This document shows positions 1 to 4,911 of a stretch of DNA of 27,938 bases, piece by piece. A model generated the notes under the pieces. The model worked only from the letters and a program-made list of their open reading frames with translations. It had not been told where the DNA came from and did no database searches. A program made the position numbers and the translations under genes. Source of the stretch: Candidatus Woesearchaeota archaeon (GTDB lineage Archaea; Nanobdellota; Nanobdellia; Woesearchaeales; JACPBV01); assembly GCA_019323195.1 (NCBI GenBank), contig JAHWHQ010000119.1, forward strand, positions 1 through 27,938, read 5' to 3'. The number at the start of each line of letters is the position of its first letter. The stretch's first letter is position 1.

Positions 1-210
1 AGACGGAGTTAATCCGAATAGTATCATTAACATTGCAATACCAGCGATATAGATAGCCACCTTTCCTTCCCCCCATCCAACAGTAAAAGACCAAACAATA
101 ATAAATATGATTATTACTAATCCAAAAACGGCTAAAGGGCATTCTGTTAGAAACTCTTCTGGAGTTCTATTAAGTGCTTCCATAAGTTCTTGAAAACCTA
201 ATAATGACAT
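1..210 (-). CDS. small membrane protein, C-terminus cut by window edge
   Basis: I read a minus-strand frame opening at an ATG (208-210) just after a G-rich ribosome-binding stretch (GGGGG, complement of 213-217). It stays open for 70 codons to the window edge, so the C-terminus is missing. The product begins MSLLGFQELMEALNRTPEEF, a short soluble amphipathic start, followed by a hydrophobic segment at about residues 25-42 and a second at about 50-66, separated by a Gly-rich turn (GWGEGK). This predicts a two-helix or larger integral membrane protein. I do not recognise the family. The reading frame, start and binding site are seen directly; function is unknown. Confidence 0.6.
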   Translation of the reverse strand, partial: MSLLGFQELMEALNRTPEEFLTECPLAVFGLVIIIFIIVWSFTVGWGEGKVAIYIAGIAMLMILFGLTPS

Positions 211-281
211 ATACCCCCTATAGTAACCAATCTATAAAAACTTTGCTCTAAATTATTCTAGAATACCACACACCAGAAAAA

Positions 282-473
282 AGTAGCCCCAGGCAGATTA
301 CCCACGTCAGAACCTAACGGTTCCGACACCTCCAAAGGCTTACGCAATGCCAGAACAATAAATGAGAAAGTAGCCCCAGGCAGATTACCCACGTCAGAAC
401 CTAACGGTTCCGACACCTCCAAAGGCTTACGCAATGCCAGAACAATAAATGAGAAAGTAGCCCCAGGCAGATT
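282..473. repeat. two identical 87-bp tandem repeats plus partial third copy overlapping tRNA 3' end
   Basis: Units 282-368 and 369-455 are identical. A third partial copy (456-473) is the last 18 nt of the tRNA-Gln gene region (AGTAGCCCCAGGCAGATT on the plus strand). Each unit therefore carries the tRNA acceptor 3' strand and half of the T stem, then 69 bp of other sequence. Read on the minus strand, that other sequence contains TTTGGAGGTG, also present at the tRNA anticodon/intron junction, and a 9-bp hairpin GTCGGAACC/GGTTCTGAC with loop GTTA. Downstream of the last unit a run of six T on the minus strand (after GGGGCTAC) could be the original tRNA terminator. This looks like tandem duplication seeded in the tRNA 3' end. 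The apparent 83-residue frame across it is a repeat artefact. Confidence 0.9.
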
Positions 474-492
474 CGAACTGCCGTCCCAGGCC

Positions 493-518
493 GTTTTCGA
501 TGCAAACAAGTTGCACCT
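493..518 (-). other. tRNA-Gln intron 3 (canonical 37/38, 26 nt)
   Basis: Exon bases 32-35 (TTTT) pair with intron GAAA (one T-G pair). Bulges are GG|A and AC|G, and the intron stem GGTGCAA/TTGCATC has a 5-nt loop. The outer helix is the anticodon stem. This is a full canonical bulge-helix-bulge motif at the usual archaeal intron position. Confidence 0.85.
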
Positions 519-534
519 CCAAAAGCCTGAATGA

Positions 535-565
535 TTTGCCTTCTCTTAGCTTGGCTTCAGAGAAT
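535..565 (-). other. tRNA-Gln intron 2 (between positions 21 and 22, 31 nt)
   Basis: The intron body is a TTCTCT/AGAGAA hairpin. The central helix is GTC/GGC (three pairs, with a G-A fourth position), flanked by A-rich 3-nt bulges AA|A and AA|T. Excision gives the D-loop TAGTGGTCAATCAT expected of tRNA-Gln. The exact cut could shift by one A. Confidence 0.62.
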
Positions 566-577
566 TTGACCACTACA

Positions 578-608
578 TTCCATGGAGAAATGATCGCTCA
601 TGTCCCCT
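578..608 (-). other. tRNA-Gln intron 1 (between positions 10 and 11, 31 nt)
   Basis: The 4-bp central helix CCAT (exon side) with ATGG (intron side) is flanked by 3-nt bulges GG|A and AA|T, which fits a bulge-helix-bulge splice motif. The intron itself folds as GGGGA/TCTCC and ATGA/TCAT capped by a GCGA (GNRA) tetraloop. The outer exon helix is weak, so this is the relaxed form of the motif. Confidence 0.7.
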
Positions 609-658
609 CCATGGGGCTGTCAATTTAACCTGCCTAGGCTGGATATTGAGAAGTATCG

Positions 659-672
659 TTTATATTTAAATT
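659..672 (-). promoter_or_regulatory. TATA box upstream of tRNA-Gln
   Basis: Minus-strand ATTTAAATATAAAC lies about 41-54 nt before the first tRNA base. Archaeal initiation about 25 nt downstream would leave a leader of roughly 15-20 nt for RNase P. It sits just beyond the dphB stop codon. Confidence 0.5.
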
Positions 673-680
673 TAATGCAT

Positions 681-1418
681 TTAACTGTATTTTTTCAGGG
701 CCTCTTCTTCCATGAAATGCAGTTTAGAAGCCACTATCAAACACTGGGGATATCCGGTAAATCTCTTTTTTAGAAGGTCTTCTGCCTTGCCTGCTTTTAT
801 TATCGGATCCTGCCCTCCTATTCCTGCACAGCCTACGCATAATTGGTTTTTAGAGAGGCCTCTTTTTAATAAGTATTCTAATGCCTGGCTAACCTTCATG
901 TACCTATTATTTGCCGGCTCCAGATCAAGAAGAACCAGGGTATGCAGCTTATTTTTGAGGTTATTCTTTATAACATCATAAGGTGATCTTATGTTCTTGT
1001 TGTCAAAAGGGATCGTGGTTATCCTTCCGAAACGGTAAAGGTCAACGCCAGTAATGCCTACTGCGTTTATTATCGAGGTGTTGGCTATTACTATGGTCTT
1101 TATACCCAATGAGTCCGCCCTCAGCTTGAGGTCAAGATGGGTCGTAGCTGAGAAGGGATCGCCTATTATCAGGAAAGCCACGTCTTTCTGCTTGGCATCT
1201 TTTAGTATGGTCTTTTCTGCCTTGTTTTCAACCAGGTCCCTGTCGGCTGATATTATCTTCCTGCCATAAAACCTTTCCAGATCCTCTCTAGAGCACCTGA
1301 CCAGTTTAGAAGTATACTCCTCCAGATAAACCTTATCTGCTTTTTTTATGAGCTCAAGACCTTTAAGTGTTATATCTTTTTCGTCTCCCAGCCCTAGACC
1401 GATAAAATATAGTGTCAT
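681..1418 (-). CDS. dphB: diphthine synthase (diphthamide methyltransferase)
   Basis: This 245-residue protein matches archaeal DphB/Dph5 in length and N-terminus (MTLYFIGLGLGDEKDITLKG), with the tetrapyrrole-methylase fold motifs: the GLGLGD loop that binds S-adenosylmethionine, LIIGDPFSATTH near residues 100-112 and GIGGQDP near 200-207. It methylates the 3-amino-3-carboxypropyl-histidine of elongation factor 2 on the way to diphthamide, which makes it a marker for archaea and eukaryotes. The ATG at 1416-1418 has no Shine-Dalgarno. A TATA-like TTTTAAATAAGG about 25-35 nt upstream suggests a leaderless message. It lies downstream of ftsZ on the same strand but behind a terminator, so it is probably transcribed separately. 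Confidence 0.95.
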   Translation of the reverse strand: MTLYFIGLGLGDEKDITLKGLELIKKADKVYLEEYTSKLVRCSREDLERFYGRKIISADRDLVENKAEKTILKDAKQKDVAFLIIGDPFSATTHLDLKLRADSLGIKTIVIANTSIINAVGITGVDLYRFGRITTIPFDNKNIRSPYDVIKNNLKNKLHTLVLLDLEPANNRYMKVSQALEYLLKRGLSKNQLCVGCAGIGGQDPIIKAGKAEDLLKKRFTGYPQCLIVASKLHFMEEEALKKYS

Positions 1419-1461
1419 AAATATCTTAGATTAAGATGCCTTATTTAAAATTTTTGAAAAA

Positions 1462-1517
1462 ATAAAAAAAAATGCCTTCATAAAAAACTTTTTGGGGGTG
1501 GTTTTAAAATGAAGGCA
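1462..1517 (-). terminator. hairpin plus T-run terminator after ftsZ
   Basis: On the minus strand TGCCTTCAT (1509-1517) pairs perfectly with ATGAAGGCA (1473-1481), with a second inner stem AAAAC/GTTTT, and is followed at once by a nine-T run and further Ts. It is placed between ftsZ and dphB and resembles a strong intrinsic terminator. Confidence 0.7.
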
Positions 1518-1559
1518 AAAGAACTTTCTCACCACAAAGACTAAAGGGGTAAATATGAA

Positions 1560-2603
1560 TCAGACAAGCTCTATCCCCAGCTCTTCTGAGATCTGCTGAG
1601 CATGCACTGACGGCTTTGAGTAGTCAACCTTGCCTAAGATCCAGGGTGACTTTACTCCTGTTATGATGGTCATCACAGTGATCTTGCCTTTCAATGATTC
1701 ATCCACTCTTGCGCCCCAGATAACGTTTGCATCCGGATCAAGGGTTTCTGTGACCATCTCGCCGGCCTTGCTTATCTCGTCCAATGTAAGGTCAGGGCCG
1801 CCGCTTATATGTATCAGGGCGCCTGTCGCTCCCTTATAGCTGATGTCAAGCAATGGGTTTGATAAAGCGCCTTTCACTGCCTCGTCAACCTTGTTGTTGG
1901 TATCAGAAGAGCCGACGCCGATGGCTGCTACACCGCCATTGGTCATGATCGCCTTTACATCTGCATAATCCAGATTGACCAGGCTTGGGATGGCAATTGT
2001 CTCTACGATCCCTTTTATCATGGTTGCGATCAGTTCATTTGCAACGGCAAATGCCTGCTGGATAGGAAGATTGCCGGCAATGCTTACCAGCCTGTTATTA
2101 TCTATTACAATTACAGTGTCTGAAACCTGCCTTAGCTGCTGCAAACCAAACTCGGCCTTGTCTACCCTGGCCCTTTCTATCCTGAAAGGCATTGTTACTG
2201 TCCCTATGACAATAGCGCCGCAGTCCTTTGCAACCTGGGCGACAATAGGAGCGCCTCCTGTTCCTGTGCCGCCGCCCATGCCGGCACAGATGAATGCCAT
2301 GTCACATCCTTTTAATGCCTCCTTTATCTCCTGAAGGCTTTCCTGTGCGGATTCTGCACCTTTCTCAGGAAACCCTCCGCAGCCTAGTCCTCTAGTAACA
2401 CCTCTTCCCAGCAGGATTTTTCGATCAGAATTAATGATGTCAAGATGCTGCTTGTCTGTATTAGCGCCTATGATCTCAGCGCCTTTGACGCCTTTTCCGT
2501 AAAGCCATCCGACCATATTGTTGCCGGCTCCGCCAACACCGAATACCTTTATGTTTGCCTGTCCTACCTCTAAGCCCATTTCGTTTGTCGTGTTCATATC
2601 CAT
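1560..2603 (-). CDS. ftsZ: cell-division GTPase FtsZ
   Basis: This is a tubulin-superfamily GTPase that forms the cytokinetic ring at midcell. Seen in the sequence: GVGGAGNN near the N-terminus, the tubulin signature GGGTGTGGAP at about residues 108-117, and the catalytic T7 loop NLDYADVK near 208, which completes the active site of the neighbouring subunit. The C-terminal domain follows to about residue 330. There is no long FtsZ tail with a clear partner-binding peptide. Total 347 residues, usual for archaeal FtsZ. Start choice: a GTG two codons upstream (2607-2609) lies only 2 nt from the GGGGG ribosome-binding site, whereas ATG at 2601-2603 is 8 nt away, so I prefer the ATG. Confidence 0.95.
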   Translation of the reverse strand: MDMNTTNEMGLEVGQANIKVFGVGGAGNNMVGWLYGKGVKGAEIIGANTDKQHLDIINSDRKILLGRGVTRGLGCGGFPEKGAESAQESLQEIKEALKGCDMAFICAGMGGGTGTGGAPIVAQVAKDCGAIVIGTVTMPFRIERARVDKAEFGLQQLRQVSDTVIVIDNNRLVSIAGNLPIQQAFAVANELIATMIKGIVETIAIPSLVNLDYADVKAIMTNGGVAAIGVGSSDTNNKVDEAVKGALSNPLLDISYKGATGALIHISGGPDLTLDEISKAGEMVTETLDPDANVIWGARVDESLKGKITVMTIITGVKSPWILGKVDYSKPSVHAQQISEELGIELV

Positions 2604-2635
2604 TTTCACATCCCCCTTTTTTGTGGTTTTTTGTT

Positions 2636-2648
2636 TTATATATAGTTT
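2636..2648 (-). promoter_or_regulatory. TATA box of ftsZ
   Basis: Minus-strand CTATATATAAAAC is centred about 25 nt before the GGGGG ribosome-binding site of ftsZ, which predicts a very short leader that begins near that site. Confidence 0.55.
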
Positions 2649-2666
2649 AATATATATGTTTAAGTA

Positions 2667-2681
2667 CCGAAAACTTTATAT
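2667..2681 (+). promoter_or_regulatory. BRE/TATA promoter pointing into the gene-free hairpin region
   Basis: CCGAAAACTTTATAT on the plus strand matches a BRE plus TATA module that precedes other genes in this window (minus strand at 20297-20314, 24298-24314 and 25148-25162). No plus-strand protein gene follows. The predicted start, near 2704, lies just before four hairpins. Confidence 0.6.
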
Positions 2682-2703
2682 CTAAGTTTAGTTTAAACAC
2701 TTC

Positions 2704-2835
2704 TTAGAAAACATTAATTATTCGCGCCAACGGATAATTGAACTCAAGGTTTTCAAACTACCAAGAAAGTTTAAAGATGCTTTCGCCAAAAAGCATATAA
2801 GGAGTTTTCGCCAAAAAACTCGATAATTCTTAACT
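2704..2835 (+). ncRNA. candidate small RNA with four CCAA-loop hairpins
   Basis: This is most of a 318-bp stretch without a protein gene. Four hairpins follow one another: 2716-2739 (stem AATTATTCG/CGGATAATT, loop CGCCAA), 2755-2772 (AAACT/AGTTT, loop ACCAAGAA), 2777-2796 (ATGCTTT/AAAGCAT, loop CGCCAA) and 2802-2821 (GAGTTTT/AAAACTC, loop CGCCAA). Stems differ in sequence but stay paired while the loop is constant, which is what selection on RNA structure leaves behind. A promoter (2667-2681) lies at the right distance and T-rich sequence (2828-2845) follows. I know no family with this pattern. The opposite strand would be the nitroreductase 3' region and cannot be excluded as the transcribed strand. 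Confidence 0.55.
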
Positions 2836-2856
2836 TTTACCTTTTATATAAAGGTA
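2836..2856. other. inverted repeat of unknown role
   Basis: TACCTTT and AAAGGTA (2840-2858 region) face each other around TATAT. It may act as a transcription stop for either the candidate RNA or the nitroreductase message. Only the symmetry is seen. Confidence 0.3.
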
Positions 2857-2927
2857 GCTTATATTTAAAGATTTCTTAAAACTTTGTAGTGGTGAAAGAA
2901 TTCACGACGGGAGTTTTTTATGATTTT

Positions 2928-3560
2928 TTATTTCCTCAACTTCCTGACAGCCTTTTTTATGGCCTTTTTTGTGTTCTGGAGGGATTCCTTTATGGTTTCA
3001 GAGGAATAGCCTTTTGCCCTGTAGCCCTGGCCACTTCCGCCCCACCTCTCAAGGAAGATAAGATGTTCAGGCTCTATCTTAGGAGGCATATTAGGGGTTT
3101 CGTCGGCATAGCCCAAGGTTATGATTGCCTGGGGAAAGGCGGTTTCTGGCATGTTAATGGCCCTTCTTACCTTGGATTCGTCAAATGCGCCCACCCAGCA
3201 GGCGCCTAAAGATAAATCATTGGCTGTCAACAGCATGTTCTCTATTACAGCTGCACAGCCCTGCATAGTGTAGAGGTGCTCTCCCCTTGCACCGTAGAAG
3301 CGCTCTGCCTTTTTTGGCTCTGATGCTATCACGATATGGACAGGCGCGTCTTCCATCCAGCCCTGGTCAAAGGCTGCCTGGGAAAGTTTTCTTATCACCT
3401 CTTCCTTTCTCACTACGATAAACTTCCAGTTCTGAAGGTTTCCTGCAGAAGGGGCAAACCTGCCTGCGTCTAATATCTGGCTTATCCTGTCCCAATCAAC
3501 TGCCTTATCCTTGTATTTCCTGACAGACCTTCTGGTCCTGATGCATTCCTGTGTTTCCAT
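2928..3560 (-). CDS. nitroreductase-family flavoprotein
   Basis: A 210-residue protein of the FMN-dependent nitroreductase fold. The N-terminal IRTRRSVRKYKDKAV is the classic FMN phosphate-binding start, followed by RFAPSAGNLQNWKFIVV (about residues 35-51), the substrate/FMN motif. GACWVGAFD near 117 and ITLGYADE near 147 are also family features. The family reduces nitro compounds, quinones or related substrates with NAD(P)H; the physiological substrate is not predictable. The last 40 residues are Lys/Arg-rich and unusual for the family, perhaps an RNA- or membrane-contact tail. ATG lies one base after the stop of the LamG gene, so the two are almost certainly one transcript. Confidence 0.88.
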   Translation of the reverse strand: METQECIRTRRSVRKYKDKAVDWDRISQILDAGRFAPSAGNLQNWKFIVVRKEEVIRKLSQAAFDQGWMEDAPVHIVIASEPKKAERFYGARGEHLYTMQGCAAVIENMLLTANDLSLGACWVGAFDESKVRRAINMPETAFPQAIITLGYADETPNMPPKIEPEHLIFLERWGGSGQGYRAKGYSSETIKESLQNTKKAIKKAVRKLRK

Positions 3561-3561
3561 T

Positions 3562-4683
3562 TTAGCTAACCACCTCGATAATTAAATCCTTCTTATAGCC
3601 CATCATATCTGCCTTGCAGAGGTATTTGCCTTCATTAACATCAGAAGGTATTGCCATAAGGTAATTAAAGGTTTCTGAACTGCCATGGCTTATTGTCCTT
3701 TTGTTTACATTAGAATTAAAACCTACCATCAAAGGAGGGTTGCAGGTTATGGAGGGTGAAGATACCCTTGAATCATAGAGCAATTGAACTTCGTCTCCTG
3801 TCATAGCCTTGTTGTAGATGCGGACTTCGTCTATTACACCATCAAAGTAACCAGGGTTTATTCCGCTCCGCCCTATATAAACAGGCGTGCCTGATTCCTT
3901 CTCATACCTGGCTGGAGGGGCACCTACTGTCTCATGGCCATTCACATATATATTAAGGATCTCATTTTCCTTGAACACGCCGACAATATGATACCAGGTG
4001 TCAAGGTCCAGCTGCTGACTAGATACACATGAATGGTAATTAACACCATCAGCTATGATGAACTGAGGGTATCTGCTATCCTGGTATGTTCTCAGAAGGA
4101 AGCCCCTTTGATTCCCAGCTGCCCAGGTATTCCAGTCACTCACATATGGCCTGGAACTGCCAACAACGCCCCAGGAGCTATACCTTACCCAAACCTCTAC
4201 TGTCAGGGCATCCTGGCCCAGGCCCAGATCATTACCGCAATCTATATAATCATCACCATCAAAAATCAGCGCATAGCCATATTTTCCTTCTGTCAGAAAG
4301 GAATCACCAATTATTGTACCGTCATGCCCCTGACCGCTCATGTCTTCAGCTGTATTTCCTTTGATGGAGTCAAAATTCCAGTAGCCGACCAACCCTTCAT
4401 CGGCGCCAATTATCCAGTCCCTGCCTGAGGGGTTATAGGCGCTTATTTTTATGACCTCTGTATCCTTTGCATGGGTTATTATGTTTTCCCTTGACAATGT
4501 TACCGGATAAGAGGATGAGGAGGCGGGAGGCTCTGGCTCTGCAGAAATCTGCTGCTCAACCTGGATACTGGCTTTCCCAAACATGCTGCGGATAAAGCCA
4601 AGGCCAATACCAAGAACGACAATTGCAAGTATCAAGACAACGATGGCGTTGGCTGAAAGCTCTAATGCTGCTTTTTTACTCAT
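3562..4683 (-). CDS. LamG-domain surface protein with pilin-like N-terminus
   Basis: 373 residues. After MSKKAALE comes a hydrophobic helix (about 11-32, NAIVVLILAIVVLGIGLGFI), resembling the archaeal pilin-type or membrane-anchored N-terminus. A short Pro/Ser linker follows, then a concanavalin-like LamG/laminin-G domain at about 82-300 (GLVGYWNFDS start, FDGDDYIDCG, WYHIVGVF, GVIDEVRIYNKAMTGDEV). A beta-rich C-terminal domain of about 60 residues with two Cys completes it. LamG domains usually bind carbohydrate or mediate adhesion; an extracellular, cell-anchored role is inferred. The start ATG (4681-4683) lacks a Shine-Dalgarno and lies 6 nt beyond a terminator-like hairpin plus T-run, which suggests regulation in the leader. 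Confidence 0.8.
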   Translation of the reverse strand: MSKKAALELSANAIVVLILAIVVLGIGLGFIRSMFGKASIQVEQQISAEPEPPASSSSYPVTLSRENIITHAKDTEVIKISAYNPSGRDWIIGADEGLVGYWNFDSIKGNTAEDMSGQGHDGTIIGDSFLTEGKYGYALIFDGDDYIDCGNDLGLGQDALTVEVWVRYSSWGVVGSSRPYVSDWNTWAAGNQRGFLLRTYQDSRYPQFIIADGVNYHSCVSSQQLDLDTWYHIVGVFKENEILNIYVNGHETVGAPPARYEKESGTPVYIGRSGINPGYFDGVIDEVRIYNKAMTGDEVQLLYDSRVSSPSITCNPPLMVGFNSNVNKRTISHGSSETFNYLMAIPSDVNEGKYLCKADMMGYKKDLIIEVVS

Positions 4684-4688
4684 TTTTC

Positions 4689-4747
4689 AAAAAAATTTAC
4701 ATCAGCCCCTACCTGACCCTAAAGGGTGGGGATTGTCCGGGGCTGAT
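4689..4747 (-). terminator. terminator-like hairpin in the leader of the LamG gene
   Basis: Minus strand: ATCAGCCCC (4739-4747) pairs with GGGGCTGAT (4701-4709), with an inner ACCC/GGGT hairpin, followed by GTAAA and seven T (4689-4695). A transcript from the distal promoter near 4890 would carry the whole hairpin. One starting from the nearer TATA (about 4752-4760, AATTTATATC) would begin inside it and lose the 5' arm. Confidence 0.55.
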
Positions 4748-4767
4748 ATTTGATATAAATTTTTAGG

Positions 4768-4867
4768 ATCAGACTGGCATCCGTTGAAATGCTCACGCAT
4801 TTCTTGCGGATTAGCCTTCGGTAATCCATCCCCATCCATTAATAAAGGGGATTTCTCCCAGTCTGAT
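4768..4867 (-). ncRNA. multi-branched structured leader or small RNA (riboswitch-like candidate)
   Basis: A closing stem ATCAGACTGG/CCAGTCTGAT (4768-4777 with 4858-4867) encloses three further stems: ATCCCC/GGGGAT (4828-4833 with 4847-4852), GGATTA/TAATCC (4808-4813 with 4822-4827), and GAAATGC/GCATTTC (4786-4792 with 4797-4803), which on the minus strand has a GUGA tetraloop. ATCCG/CGGAT (4779-4783 with 4807-4811) would extend the last stem but uses bases also needed for GGATTA/TAATCC, so two folds compete. A minus-strand TATA (TATAAGA, 4890-4896) predicts a start near the closing stem. It is followed by the terminator-like hairpin before the LamG gene. A 45-codon minus frame (4702-4839) overlaps and is the alternative reading. 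Confidence 0.5.
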
Positions 4868-4880
4868 TTAATAAGGTTTT

Positions 4881-4896
4881 TATAAGAGTTCTTATA
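4881..4896. promoter_or_regulatory. palindromic divergent promoter between lig and the LamG leader
   Basis: TATAAGA-GT-TCTTATA is a perfect palindrome offering a TATA box in both directions. On the plus strand, initiation about 25 nt on would fall at 4906-4912, the lig start (leaderless). On the minus strand it would fall at the closing stem of the structured element at 4768-4867. Confidence 0.5.
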
Positions 4897-4911
4897 TTTA
4901 ATATTTTTGAT

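Larger units (their letters stand above)
458..618 (-). tRNA. tRNA-Gln (UUG) with three predicted introns
   Basis: The T arm GGCAG-TTCGAAT-CTGCC and the seven-pair acceptor stem AGCCCCA/TGGGGCT with discriminator A are perfect, but 161 nt separate the ends instead of about 73. Removing three segments restores a standard tRNA. Exons lie at 609-618, 566-577, 519-534 and 458-492. The mature form has D stem G10-T11-G12/C23-A24-T25, anticodon stem CAGGC/GCCTG, loop TTTTGGG with anticodon TTG (520-522), and a 4-nt variable loop GGAC. First base A, weak D stem and GTGTAG...TCAA D loop are typical of archaeal tRNA-Gln. No CCA is encoded. A TATA-like TTTAAATATAAA lies about 45 nt upstream. Multiple non-canonical introns are known mainly in Thermoproteales; here they are inferred from folding. 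Confidence 0.85.

Noticed and set aside
282..455. CRISPR array
   Set aside because: There are only two identical 87-bp units without unique spacers between short repeats, and the units carry tRNA sequence.
258..509. 83-residue minus-strand frame across the repeats
   Set aside because: It consists of the 87-bp repeat translated twice and runs into the tRNA gene, so it is a by-product of a repeat length divisible by three.
2604..2609. GTG start for ftsZ
   Set aside because: It lies only 2 nt from the GGGGG ribosome-binding site; the ATG at 2601-2603 has normal spacing.
4702..4839. 45-codon minus-strand frame (starting MDGDGLPKANPQEMREHF) inside the structured leader
   Set aside because: It has no ribosome-binding site, contains a rare-looking CGT codon, and its sequence is dominated by perfect inverted repeats better explained as RNA structure. 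I keep it as the alternative reading.
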